Positions 1-9,400 of a DNA stretch of 42,195 bases are shown here, in pieces. The stretch is taken from the NCBI GenBank assembly GCA_002368645.1, contig DFEE01000032.1, positions 90,975-133,169 on the forward strand, read 5' to 3'. The stretch comes from Bacteroidales bacterium UBA3810 (GTDB taxonomy: Bacteria > Bacteroidota > Bacteroidia > Bacteroidales > Paludibacteraceae). The notes below the pieces were generated by a model. That model searched no databases, was not told the DNA's origin, and saw nothing but the letters and a program-made list of their open reading frames with translations. Each line of letters begins with the position of its first letter. Position 1 is the first letter of the stretch. A program made the translations under genes and the position numbers.

Positions 1-2
1 AC

Positions 3-479
3 TTCCTCTCTGGCTTCACCGCTAAACTCGCTGGTACTGAGCGCGGTATTACCGAACCGACTCCTACTTTCTCCGCTTGCTTCGGACAAGCCTTCTTGGA
101 GCTCCACCCGACCAAATATGCCGAGGAACTTGTTAAGAAAATGGAGAAATCCGGTGCGAAGGCTTATCTCGTTAACACCGGCTGGAATGGTACCGGCAAA
201 CGTATCTCTATCCGTGATACACGTGGTATCATCGACGCTATCCTCGATGGCTCTATCTTGAAAGCCGAGACCAAGAAGATCCCGTACTTCAATTTCGAAG
301 TACCCACCGCTCTTCCGGGCGTTGATCCCGCTATCCTCGACCCGCGTGACACCTACGCTGACCCCGCTCAATGGGAAGAGAAAGCTAAAGACCTTGCAGG
401 TCGCTTTATCAAGAACTTTGGTAAATATACTACCAACGAAGCCGGTAAGGCTCTTGTTGCTGCAGGTCCGCAACTCTAA
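3..479 (+). CDS. pckA: Phosphoenolpyruvate carboxykinase (ATP), C-terminal part
   Basis: This is the last 158 codons of an ATP-dependent PEP carboxykinase; the 5' part lies outside the window and the frame is open from base 3. The enzyme interconverts oxaloacetate and phosphoenolpyruvate with ATP/ADP in the cytoplasm. In many anaerobic Bacteroidales it works in the carboxylating direction during succinate fermentation. The visible part contains FLSGFTAKLAGTERG, the TPTFSACFG segment, NTGWNGTGKRISI and RDTRGIIDAIL, all conserved in the ATP-type family. The GTP-type enzyme does not carry this block. A hairpin follows the TAA stop at once. Assignment is firm; only the length and start are unknown. 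Confidence 0.95.
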   Translation, partial: FLSGFTAKLAGTERGITEPTPTFSACFGQAFLELHPTKYAEELVKKMEKSGAKAYLVNTGWNGTGKRISIRDTRGIIDAILDGSILKAETKKIPYFNFEVPTALPGVDPAILDPRDTYADPAQWEEKAKDLAGRFIKNFGKYTTNEAGKALVAAGPQL

Positions 480-486
480 AATATTA

Positions 487-514
487 AGCCAAGTGCCCTC
501 AACGGCACTTGGCT
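487..514 (+). terminator. Hairpin after pckA
   Basis: An 11-bp perfect stem (AGCCAAGTGCC with GGCACTTGGCT) has a 6-nt loop and starts 7 bases after the pckA stop. There is no strong T-run behind it, so it may act as a 3'-end stabilising hairpin rather than a classic intrinsic terminator. Confidence 0.6.
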
Positions 515-572
515 AACCCATAATTACAATCTTTAACTAACTTTTATTCATTAACTAAAAAAACACAACATT

Positions 573-3500
573 ATGAAGAAAATCTTTTCTTTCATTACAG
601 CCTTAATGGTTGCAACAACAATGTTTGCCCAGGATGCTTTGTTTACGCAAACGTACCCTGGTAATCCCTCCAGTTACGTAAGCGGCTATACGGCATCTTT
701 TACCGTGACAACTGGCGATTACACCTTGACCTATGCGAACATTAACAATGGCCAAGCCAAGGATAGTTGGGATGTAATTCGTGCAGGCCGAAAGAACGTT
801 GCTTCAGTAGCTACTATTACTTCTGGACAGCTTTCTGAAGCAATTAGCAAAGTTGCTATTAACTTTACCGAAGTTAATGCTTCCCTAACGAACAGCTTGA
901 AACTGAAAGTGGCTGACAATGCTGATTTTACTGGTGCTACTGAGGTTGGTGCTGATATCGTTGCCGGTCTTGTAGAGTTCGCTATTGAGACTCCTGCGGC
1001 TGACATGTACTACCAAATTGAGATTGACCAAGCTTCTGGATCAGCTAATGGTTTCAACCGCTTTAATTCTGTAGCTTTCTATGAGGCAGAAGCTGGTGAA
1101 GAGCCCGGTGATGAACCCGGTGAGAATGTACTCTCCGGAGCATTGAGCGGTACTGAGGCTACTTACAGTTTTGAGTATGAGTTTGCTACTACCGAGGATA
1201 TGCAACTCGAAGTAACGGGTCTGCTTGAGATTACCGGTGAAGTAGTTGGTATGGTTCCGCAAATCTTCATCAACAATGCCTATGCTGGTAACTTTACCTA
1301 TGATGCAGGTGTTTGCAGTTTCACTTCTGCTGATGCGTATGAGGCCGGTGCTGAACTGGACATCTATTTCTACTTCGCATATGCCGGTGGCGCTACCGCA
1401 ACTGACCATGTTTCTTACACGATTGAAGCTCAAGGCGGCGACGAGCCCGAACCCGTTGCTTATTACATCAAGAGCAAATGGGCTGAGGACGCTACTGACT
1501 GGACATGGCAACCCATGACCGAGGAGTCCGAAGGCGTTTGGGTATATGATGGCACTTTCTATGGCACTGGCGTTAATATCAACACCAAAGCTGATGATAA
1601 TGGTGCCGTTTGGTATCCTCTTGGTGAGGCGTATGAAGGACATCAACTTGATGGCGAAATCGAGGCAGGACAAAATGTTCACTTCGTTTACAATGTAGAA
1701 GCAGGTACCGTTACCGCTACCGCTATCGTTGAACCCGTTGTAGAACTCAATACCTGCGCTGAGGTAAATGCCGCTGCTGCTAATACCGAAATCGCTCTTG
1801 GTGCCGTGCAAGTTATCTATGTTAACGGTAAATATACCTATGTGCAAGATGCTACCGGTACGGCTCTTCTGTACAAAGACAACCTTGGACTGACCGTAGG
1901 TCAAATCGTAGAGGGTATTGAAGGTAAGGTGACTATCTACAAAGGTCTGCCCGAGTTAGTACCTTCTAACGCTTTGGCTGATTGGACCGTTACAGAGGGT
2001 GCTGAAGTGGTTTATGACGTGTGGACCGCTGAGACCGCTCCTACCGTAGAAGCTAACATCAACCAAATCTACACCTTCATGAACGTTTCCTATAACGATG
2101 GTGCTGTATTCAGCGATGCTACCGTTACGGTTTACAACAAATTCAATGTTGAGCCCGCTATGGAGAATGACCATATCTATAACTTCGTAGGTATTGTTAC
2201 TACTTTCAATGGCATCCAACTCTATCCTATTGCAGTAGAGGATGTTACTCCTGATACTCCTGTTGAGTTTGACCACGAACTCTATGGCTCAGAGGAACTG
2301 CCTGCTATTGGCAAAACTTGGTTCGCTAATACTGGTTGGGAAGAGGAAACCAACTCTCATGCTGAAATCGTAAACGACTATGACGTAAATGTTGTTCTCG
2401 TTGACGCTAAAGCCGGTCAATGGCAATCACAAGTATTCGTTAACCCGGGCTTCACTTGGGAAGTAGGTGCTTACTACAAGATGGAGTTTGACCTCACTAC
2501 CAATCACCAACTCGGTGGTGTGCATGTGAAAGTGAACAACAATAATGATAATTACTTCTATGATAGTTATCCTAATGACAACCTCTTCTTGGCAGACCAG
2601 ACGACCCATTTCGTAGCTGATAGCATTTATGCAATGGCAGAGCCTACTGATGGTGGTCAATTGATCTTCTCTGTTGGTTGGTGCGATGCCAATACCGAGA
2701 TCCTCATCTCCAACATCGTTATCACCAAATACGAAGCTCCTGTTGTAGAAGACGCCTTCACAATCACAGTGGAGAATATCGCCGCTGCTTCCGCTGATAT
2801 TACCGTTACTCCTGCTGATGACAATATTGCTTATTACTGGAATTTCACGAAAGCAGAAAGTTTTGATATTGCTCAAATAGGTAAGTCTAATCTCGATAGC
2901 TATATTGAGTATTTGACGAGTTTATATGCGCAATATGGCATGGAGATGGAGTTCACCTACGCTGATATTGCTACTAAAGGTGCTGACAGTTATAGCGCTA
3001 CTTCTCTCGATCCGGCTACCGAATATGTGGTATATGCATTTGGCTATGATACTATCACCGGTGAGTTGACTACTGCCGTTGCTACTCAATCCTTCACAAC
3101 AGTTACAGTTCCTGCTTCTGAGAATGTCATTACCCTCACGTATGATACCAAACTCAACATCACTACCACCAATACTGATGACTATATGGTATTGATTGAG
3201 CTCAAGGAGGACTATGACAATTATGAGCCCGATATGACACAAGCTTCTCTCAATGCTGAGGTTGATTCTTGGGACTTCCAAGATCCTTCTGCTCGTATCT
3301 TGTCAGGTAACCAATCTGTTGATCCTGCTTCCTACTACATTTCAGAGACCCAAGGAGCCGTAGTTGAGGCGGGTAAGGAGTATATCGCTCTCGTTTATCC
3401 GTATTCTACTGAAGACGGTGTACGTAATGGCGATGTTGTAGCACTTGTATTCACCTATGTTGTACCTGTAACAGCTCTTGAGAATATCGAACTCGTTGAA

Positions 3501-3587
3501 AAGACTACTAAGGTCGTTTCTGACGGTCAAGTGCTCATCATTCGTGATGCTAAGATGTTCAACGTTCTCGGTGCTCGCATCCGTTAA
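573..3587 (+). CDS. Large secreted multidomain surface protein
   Basis: A 1004-residue exported protein with an N-terminal signal peptide (MKKIFSFITALMVATTMFAQ). The rest reads as a string of beta-rich modules separated by Glu/Pro/Gly linkers near residues 175-187 and 285-295. After the second linker comes a SusF-like segment (starting YYIKSKWAED). Around residues 390-560 is a likely OB-fold of the kind found in Bacteroidota surface proteins (motif KYTYVQDATGTALLY). At about 570-720 is a carbohydrate-binding-like jelly roll (GKTWFANTGWEEE), followed by fibronectin-III-like segments. It ends in a short tail, SDGQVLIIRDAKMFNVLGAR, resembling a shortened T9SS type A sorting signal and matching the end of the M6 protease at 36297. 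No catalytic motif is recognised, so polysaccharide or surface binding is only an inference. It has its own terminator. Confidence 0.75.
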   Translation: MKKIFSFITALMVATTMFAQDALFTQTYPGNPSSYVSGYTASFTVTTGDYTLTYANINNGQAKDSWDVIRAGRKNVASVATITSGQLSEAISKVAINFTEVNASLTNSLKLKVADNADFTGATEVGADIVAGLVEFAIETPAADMYYQIEIDQASGSANGFNRFNSVAFYEAEAGEEPGDEPGENVLSGALSGTEATYSFEYEFATTEDMQLEVTGLLEITGEVVGMVPQIFINNAYAGNFTYDAGVCSFTSADAYEAGAELDIYFYFAYAGGATATDHVSYTIEAQGGDEPEPVAYYIKSKWAEDATDWTWQPMTEESEGVWVYDGTFYGTGVNINTKADDNGAVWYPLGEAYEGHQLDGEIEAGQNVHFVYNVEAGTVTATAIVEPVVELNTCAEVNAAAANTEIALGAVQVIYVNGKYTYVQDATGTALLYKDNLGLTVGQIVEGIEGKVTIYKGLPELVPSNALADWTVTEGAEVVYDVWTAETAPTVEANINQIYTFMNVSYNDGAVFSDATVTVYNKFNVEPAMENDHIYNFVGIVTTFNGIQLYPIAVEDVTPDTPVEFDHELYGSEELPAIGKTWFANTGWEEETNSHAEIVNDYDVNVVLVDAKAGQWQSQVFVNPGFTWEVGAYYKMEFDLTTNHQLGGVHVKVNNNNDNYFYDSYPNDNLFLADQTTHFVADSIYAMAEPTDGGQLIFSVGWCDANTEILISNIVITKYEAPVVEDAFTITVENIAAASADITVTPADDNIAYYWNFTKAESFDIAQIGKSNLDSYIEYLTSLYAQYGMEMEFTYADIATKGADSYSATSLDPATEYVVYAFGYDTITGELTTAVATQSFTTVTVPASENVITLTYDTKLNITTTNTDDYMVLIELKEDYDNYEPDMTQASLNAEVDSWDFQDPSARILSGNQSVDPASYYISETQGAVVEAGKEYIALVYPYSTEDGVRNGDVVALVFTYVVPVTALENIELVEKTTKVVSDGQVLIIRDAKMFNVLGARIR

Positions 3588-3624
3588 TCGCTGAATAATT
3601 ACTAACCGCTTTATAGCGTTACAC

Positions 3625-3655
3625 AAAAAAGGCTGCCCCTCGGCAGCCTTTTTGT
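3625..3655 (+). terminator. Intrinsic terminator of the secreted protein gene
   Basis: A GGCTGCC/GGCAGCC stem is extended by an A-run on the left and T-run on the right with a 4-nt loop, about 40 bases after the stop codon. This is a textbook rho-independent terminator that would work in both directions. Confidence 0.9.
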
Positions 3656-3683
3656 TTCTCCCTAATCTCTTAATTCCGCCCTC

Positions 3684-3743
3684 TTCCGATAAATTCCGAT
3701 ACCTTCCGCTCCCCTCTGATAAATTCTGATACCCTCCGATACC
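3684..3743. repeat. Tandem array of a 10-bp unit
   Basis: Six consecutive 10-bp units of the form TTCCGATAAA / TTCCGATACC / CTCCGATACC, with one diverged copy. It begins the gene-free stretch 3661-4045, which otherwise holds only further short tandem arrays and no plausible gene. Confidence 0.85.
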
Positions 3744-3767
3744 ACCCTTATAATCCCCTCCAGACCC

Positions 3768-3807
3768 CCTGGCATCCTGGGATCCTGGAAACCCGGTCTC
3801 CCGAAAA
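3768..3807. repeat. Tandem array of an 8-bp unit
   Basis: Five 8-bp units (CCTGGCAT, CCTGGGAT, CCTGGAAA, CCCGGTCT, CCCGAAAA). The same 8-bp family recurs at 28235-28290, including the shared end GGTCTCCCG. Confidence 0.75.
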
Positions 3808-3832
3808 AATTACTCATTACATTTTACTCTTT

Positions 3833-3861
3833 CCTCCTCCTCCTCCTCCTCCTCCTCCTCC
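3833..3861. repeat. (CCT)n microsatellite
   Basis: Nine to ten uninterrupted CCT trinucleotides in intergenic DNA upstream of the phosphatase/NRPS operon. It contains no gene and is a likely slippage site. Confidence 0.9.
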
Positions 3862-3879
3862 CCATCTCCCACCCTTACT

Positions 3880-3967
3880 ACAACGGGACCACAACGCGAC
3901 CACTACGGGACCACAACGGGACCACTACGGGACCACAGCGGACAATAAACGTACAATAAACGCACAA
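3880..3967. repeat. Two adjoining 11-bp tandem arrays
   Basis: About 5.8 copies of ACAACGGGACC (variants ACTACGGGACC and ACAACGCGACC) at 3880-3943 run straight into two copies of a different 11-bp unit, AATAAACGTAC / AATAAACGCAC. An 11-bp period is close to one DNA helical turn, and the array ends about 80 bp before the promoter of the phosphatase/NRPS operon. Confidence 0.85.
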
Positions 3968-4045
3968 TTCAGCATAGATACCTTATGGACTGGTATGGGA
4001 TGAAGTTGTAGTGTACACCGTTTTTTGCACTTTTTGTAAGAATTA

Positions 4046-4077
4046 TTTGCGTATATCAAAAAAAAATCGTATCTTTG
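4046..4077 (+). promoter_or_regulatory. Bacteroidota sigma-70-type promoter of the phosphatase/STAS/NRPS operon
   Basis: TTTG (-33 element, 4046-4049) and TATCTTTG (-7 element, 4070-4077) are separated by exactly 20 bp, the arrangement typical of Bacteroidota housekeeping promoters. The predicted transcript would begin about 30 nt before the ATG at 4113. This rules out upstream in-frame starts. Confidence 0.85.
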
Positions 4078-4112
4078 CAGCGCCAAAACGGAAATGCAAT
4101 TTATTTTTGGAT

Positions 4113-6143
4113 ATGAAAATGAAGTATCTCCCCATACTAAGCGCACTCTTCCTCGTTATAGCCATGACGATACAGTTTGTCTTGTCTTACCAACGCAACA
4201 GAGCAGACATCATGGAGCGTATTGACTACAAAATGGAGTTGGCGCAGAAGGATGTCATTCATGAATTGCATGATATGAGCGATGCCGTATCAGATATAGC
4301 CACCTATCTCCCGCAATATATCAATGATACGACAACCCAACACCAAATGGTTGAATCTGTACTTTGGCGGTATCCGAATCTGTTCAGTTGCTACATCTGC
4401 TATATCCCCTATTATTTCTCCAATCAAGGCAAACACTATGCTGTATGCGCCATGCGCATCAATAAAGACTCCATCGTCAGTTATAATTTAGAGGCGCAGT
4501 TCGATTATTTTGAGCGCGAATGGTATAAAGGGGCGATGCAGAGCGATGAGAATGGTTATTGGAGCCGTTCCTACAATGACATTGACACGGACAGCCTTAT
4601 TTTCACCTATTCGCTTAAGGCGTATGACGATAATGATAATGTGTTTGGTGTAGCGGCTGCGGATTACACCTTGTCATGGGCAAAGCAGTTGCTTCAAGAC
4701 ACCCGTCCCTATGAAGACGCGGTCTGTCAGTTGTACGGTCCCGGTGGCACAGTGATAGTCAAAACGGGAGAGATGTCCGGCGAGGATGATTGGATTATAT
4801 CGGAGAAGAAGCTCTCTCCTGCCGAGATGGTATTGATGATAGGGGTACCAAGCCATCACTTGTGGGACGGAATGGTCAAAACATCTCTGATTATCTTCAT
4901 CACACTGATAATCGGTATTTTGGTAGCCGGCATACTTATCCGCAGATTATGGTCGGACCAAGAGGAATATGTCCGTGTGGAGACCGCAAACAAGGTCTTG
5001 GAACAAGAACTCCGCATCGCCAGCAATATCCAAAAAAGTATCTTGCGCATGGGAGAGCGCAGTAAAGTGAAACCGGATAACCGGTGGCGTGATATAGACT
5101 TGCAGGCAGCGCTGGTGCCGATGCGTGAGGTGGGAGGAGACCTCTACGATTACTACCGCAAGAACGATGACCTCTTTTTCATTATCGGCGACGTGAGCGG
5201 AAAAAGTGTACCCGCGGCGATGTTCATGAGTGCTACGGTTAACCTCTTCCGCTCGGCAGTACGACGGTTACAATCGCCTAAGGCTATTATGGAGGACATT
5301 AATGCTGTACTCAGTGACAACAATCCCTCCATGATGTTCGTTACCGCTTTTGTCGGACGACTGCATATACCTACAGGGCAAGTACTCTTCTGTAACGCCG
5401 GACACTTGCCACCCATTAAGGTGTACGGGAATAAACCGCATCATACAACCTCCATTGAACTGATTCCGAATATCCCCCTGGGATATGACGGCAAATTCCG
5501 ATTTGAAGAACAAGGACTTTTACTTGCTAAAGACGAGACACTGGTTCTTTATACGGACGGCCTGACCGAAGCCCGAAATGAGAACCATGAAATGCTTGGA
5601 AAAGAACGATGGCGGAAAATACTGGAGGACAACATCTCTCCTTCTGACGGAGATAATGTAAAGGCTATCAGCAATGCCGAAATCGCTTTTATCGGCAACG
5701 CCGAACAGACGGATGACATGACGCTTATGACCATCCGTTTGACACAAGATGTAAACCTCATGACTGTTCGGGTGGAAAACAGATTGGACCAATTGCCTGT
5801 TTTCAGAACGGCATTGCATAATTTCGGACTGTGCTTAGGATTGGACAAACGGACACTCAAACGCTTGGAACTGGCGTTGGAGGAAGCGATGGTGAATATC
5901 ATCAACTACTCGCAGGCTACGGACATCACCTTAACTATTACACATTCACCATTAACCATTACCCTCACCGACAACGGTATCCCGTTTGACACGACAGCAC
6001 AAGCTCCCGCAGATACCGCCCAAGCGGTAGCTGAACGTCAGATTGGCGGGTTAGGAATAGCGCTGCTTAGACAGATAGCGGACGAACTGCACTATCGCCG
6101 CATTGACAATATCAACGAATTGACAATCATTAAAAATATCTGA
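4113..6143 (+). CDS. Membrane sensor PP2C (SpoIIE-type) phosphatase with fused anti-sigma-like kinase domain
   Basis: A 676-residue membrane protein. A transmembrane helix near residues 5-25 is followed by an extracytoplasmic sensor region of about 220 residues, probably Cache-like (FEREWYKGAMQ). A second helix follows near 260-280 (TSLIIFITLIIGILVAGILI) and then a short coiled linker. The PP2C/SpoIIE phosphatase domain (about 320-540) shows VGGDLYDYY, IGDVSGKSVPAAMFM, FCNAGHLPP, LYTDGLTEARN and TDDMTLM, so its metal-binding Asp residues are present. The C-terminal 130 residues are a HATPase/RsbW-like domain (ELALEEAMVNIINYS, LTDNGIPFD, GGLGIALL). Such proteins dephosphorylate, and may phosphorylate, STAS partners; the next gene is one. 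The ATG at 4113 is chosen because an in-frame extension to 4011 would overlap the promoter. Confidence 0.9.
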   Translation: MKMKYLPILSALFLVIAMTIQFVLSYQRNRADIMERIDYKMELAQKDVIHELHDMSDAVSDIATYLPQYINDTTTQHQMVESVLWRYPNLFSCYICYIPYYFSNQGKHYAVCAMRINKDSIVSYNLEAQFDYFEREWYKGAMQSDENGYWSRSYNDIDTDSLIFTYSLKAYDDNDNVFGVAAADYTLSWAKQLLQDTRPYEDAVCQLYGPGGTVIVKTGEMSGEDDWIISEKKLSPAEMVLMIGVPSHHLWDGMVKTSLIIFITLIIGILVAGILIRRLWSDQEEYVRVETANKVLEQELRIASNIQKSILRMGERSKVKPDNRWRDIDLQAALVPMREVGGDLYDYYRKNDDLFFIIGDVSGKSVPAAMFMSATVNLFRSAVRRLQSPKAIMEDINAVLSDNNPSMMFVTAFVGRLHIPTGQVLFCNAGHLPPIKVYGNKPHHTTSIELIPNIPLGYDGKFRFEEQGLLLAKDETLVLYTDGLTEARNENHEMLGKERWRKILEDNISPSDGDNVKAISNAEIAFIGNAEQTDDMTLMTIRLTQDVNLMTVRVENRLDQLPVFRTALHNFGLCLGLDKRTLKRLELALEEAMVNIINYSQATDITLTITHSPLTITLTDNGIPFDTTAQAPADTAQAVAERQIGGLGIALLRQIADELHYRRIDNINELTIIKNI

Positions 6144-6146
6144 TTT

Positions 6147-6449
6147 ATGGAACTCAACATTACCAATGAAGCTCAAAACACTATCGTTCGCATCAGTGGC
6201 GAACTGGATACCGTTGCCACCACAGAACAGGCAGGGGAGTTGCAACAAGTGCTGGATGTAGCGGACAAGGCAATAGTTCTTGACTGCACGGATTTGGAAT
6301 ATATTTCCTCTGCCGGATTGCGGTTCTTTATGCAACTCAAACGCGAGAGCGAAGCAAAGGGCGGAAGCATCCGGATTTGTCATCTCAATGAAGATGTAGC
6401 CGATATTTTCCGTATGAGCGGATTCCAAAATATCTTTGAGATAGACTAA
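6147..6449 (+). CDS. STAS-domain anti-sigma-factor antagonist
   Basis: A 100-residue single STAS domain of the SpoIIAA/RsbV type. The conserved segment LEYISSAGLRFFMQL contains the serine that is phosphorylated in this family (SSAGL). It starts 3 bases after the phosphatase stop codon, so the two are almost certainly co-translated and are likely partners: the phosphatase would strip phosphate from this serine and the HATPase domain could restore it. The downstream target is unknown. No sigma factor or separate anti-sigma factor lies nearby, and the NRPS follows after 40 bases. Whether it regulates transcription or another protein cannot be seen. Confidence 0.9.
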   Translation: MELNITNEAQNTIVRISGELDTVATTEQAGELQQVLDVADKAIVLDCTDLEYISSAGLRFFMQLKRESEAKGGSIRICHLNEDVADIFRMSGFQNIFEID

Positions 6450-6489
6450 TTCGTAATTCCTAATTAGTATTTAGCAATATTCAACTGCC

Positions 6490-9400
6490 ATGAAAAGCCC
6501 GTTAAGCCAAGCACAATTAGGCGTTTATTATGCCTGCGAGACCTCCGTCAGCGATGAAGTTAACTATCAAAATTCGTTTGTCTATGCCCTTCCGGATAAT
6601 GTGGATTTGGAGCGACTGCAGAGTGCCGTTCTTACCACACTGAAAGCACACCCGTACATGTGTGGGCATATTGAGCTGGATGATGAGGGCATGCCCATGA
6701 TGGTAACGGGGGATACACCCCTTGTGCGTAAAATTGAATTGTCCGAACAAGAGTGGGGGGAAGCACAAAAAACTTTTGCCTGTACTATGGATATTCATGG
6801 TGAACGCCTCTATCGCATCGAGATATATACCGTCAAAAAAACTAACTCAACCCCCGAGAACTATTTATACTTGGATATTCATCATGTCATTTCCGATGGC
6901 TTCTCACATGCAGTATTGGCGCGGGATATCAGCAGGGCTTATAATGGTGAACCGCTTAGCGCGGAGCTGTTGGACGGCACGGCGATAGCGCAAGATGAAG
7001 CCGCCGAGCGCGCTGACGATGCGCTGATGAGCGAAGCGCGGGAGTGGTATGCCCGTGAGTTTAGCGATGCAGCGGAGACCGATTCGCTACCTATACTACT
7101 TGCGCAACAGGCTTTGAACCCTGCGCCCGTCAATATCTATAAGACCTATTCTCTCTCAGTCACAAAAGAAGATGTCCACATCATAGAACAACGTTTTGGT
7201 GTGAAAGAAAGTGTCATCATGCAAACCGCTTGGTCACTGCTACTTGCGGCTTATTCAGCGGAAGAGAAAGCCTCTTACTGCACGGTTTTCTACGGTCGAA
7301 GCGACCGCCGCACACGAGATGCTGTGACCATGATGGTACATACATTGCCGGTGTTCGCTAATTGGAGCGACCGCTCCTCCTTAATGACATTGCAGGAACT
7401 TCTCTCTGCCCTGGACGAGCAGATGCAGCAGACACGGAAATATATGTACTATGCCTACCAAGATGCTGTAAAGGATTTGGGACTGAATAACCAAGTGATG
7501 TTCGTTCATCAGGGAAGAGTGGTTGATAAAGTGCGCTACTTGCACTTAGGCGATGACGAAATCCCCCTTACTGATCTGCGCAAACCAATCCCCGGCTGGA
7601 AACTCAGCGTCGAGTTGGAGGAGATAAACGAGCGATATTGGCTCAAGATGAGTTACAGCACTGCGGACTACTCCGAGGCGTTCATGCAGGAGTTGGCTAA
7701 AACCTATAGCACAATCCTCCGTTCAATGGTAACGGCGGAGAAAGTGAGCGAGATTGAGTATTGCGATGAGGACCAAATCAAGTGGCTGGACCTTCGAAAC
7801 CCCGATATATCGACTTATCGAAATACCGAAGGAGACTCCCTCATTGCACGATTCAAGAAACACGTCGCCGAACAGCCGGACGCAGTATGCGTTGTGGCAG
7901 GCGATGTGCGCCTGACCTACGCGGAGGTGGACAAACTCTCCGATGAGCTTGATCTGCGATACACCGTCCGTTGCGGCGAGCATGTGATTGGTTATTCCGT
8001 GCCGCGCAACGAACAGATGGTGATTGTACCGCTCGCTATTGCCAAAGCCGGGTTCACAGCCATGCCGCTGGATAGTTCCTATCCCGCAGAGCGGCTGGAG
8101 TTCATGCGTGAGGATGCCGCTAAATATGAAGGCGGAGATGCCTTTATACTGCTTTATACATCAGGCACGACCGGCACACCGAAGGGTGTGATGCTGAGCG
8201 AGCAGAATATTCTTACCTTCTGCGATTACCATACCCATCATATAGGTCTGACACCCGAGAGCCGGTACGCTACGTACGCCGGCTATGGTTTTGACGCGTT
8301 CATGCACGACCTATGGGGATGCTTATATGCCGGCGCAGCCATATATGTTATAGGCGAAGATATACGGTTCGATTTGGACGGTATATATGACTATTTTGTC
8401 AAAGAGGGCATTACACACTCTTTCATGACGACCCAAGTAGGCACGCAGATGGCTATCAACTATCCCGATATTCCCGGTTTCCAATGTCTCGGCGTGGGTG
8501 GCGAAAAACTGATGTCGCTAAATCCGCCGTCCTATCGTTTGTGGAATGGTTACGGTCCGACGGAGTGTACGGTCTATGTATCCAGTTTCTGGGTGGAGAA
8601 GAACGAGCCGAATATCCCTATCGGATTCCCGAACGACACGGCGCAGCTCTTCATCGTCAATAAATACGGTCACCGCGTGCCATGGGGGGCTGCCGGCGAA
8701 CTCTATATAGCCGGATTGCAGGTCGGTATCGGTTATCTCAATGACCCCGAGAAAACCGCTGAAGCCTTCGTGGACTGGAACGGTCTCCGCTGTTACCGCA
8801 CAGGCGATATTGTCAGGTATCGTGAGGACGGAGCCATCGAGTTTGTAGGCCGCAAGGACGGTCAGGTCAAGATTCGCGGCTTCCGTATTGAATTGAAAGA
8901 GGTAGAGGCGGTTATACGTCAATTTGAGGGTATCAAGGATGCTACCGTTCAGGCCTTTGATTTCCCGGAAGGCGGCGGTAAGTTCATCGCAGCATACATC
9001 GTTTCCGACCAACAGATTGATATTCAGGCGCTCAATGCCTTTATCATGGACCGGAAACCGCCTTATATGGTACCGACTGTCACGATGCAGATAGATGCTA
9101 TTCCGCTCAACCAGAACCAGAAAGTGAACAAACGGGCATTGCCCGAGCCGAAGGCTCTCGAAAGTCAAAAGTCGAAAGAAGAAAGCGCAGCACCGCTCAA
9201 TGTATTGGAGGAACAGTTGCGTGACATGGTCGCCGGTATCGTGGGGAACAGCGATTTCGGAATCATGACCGACCTGAGATACGTAGGACTGAGTTCCATC
9301 TCCGCCATCAAACTGGCTACACATGTCTATAAGCGTTTCGGCGTGCAACTCGATGCCAAACTGCTTATCAAAGGCGCGAACATCCAGCTTATCGAAAACG

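Noticed and set aside
1041..1904. A 287-codon minus-strand frame opposite the secreted multidomain protein
   Set aside because: No domain or signal is seen and the plus-strand gene has a signal peptide and coherent modules here.
3925..4146. Minus-strand small frame over the promoter region at 4011-4112
   Set aside because: It overlaps tandem repeats and a well-formed plus-strand promoter and has no recognisable content.
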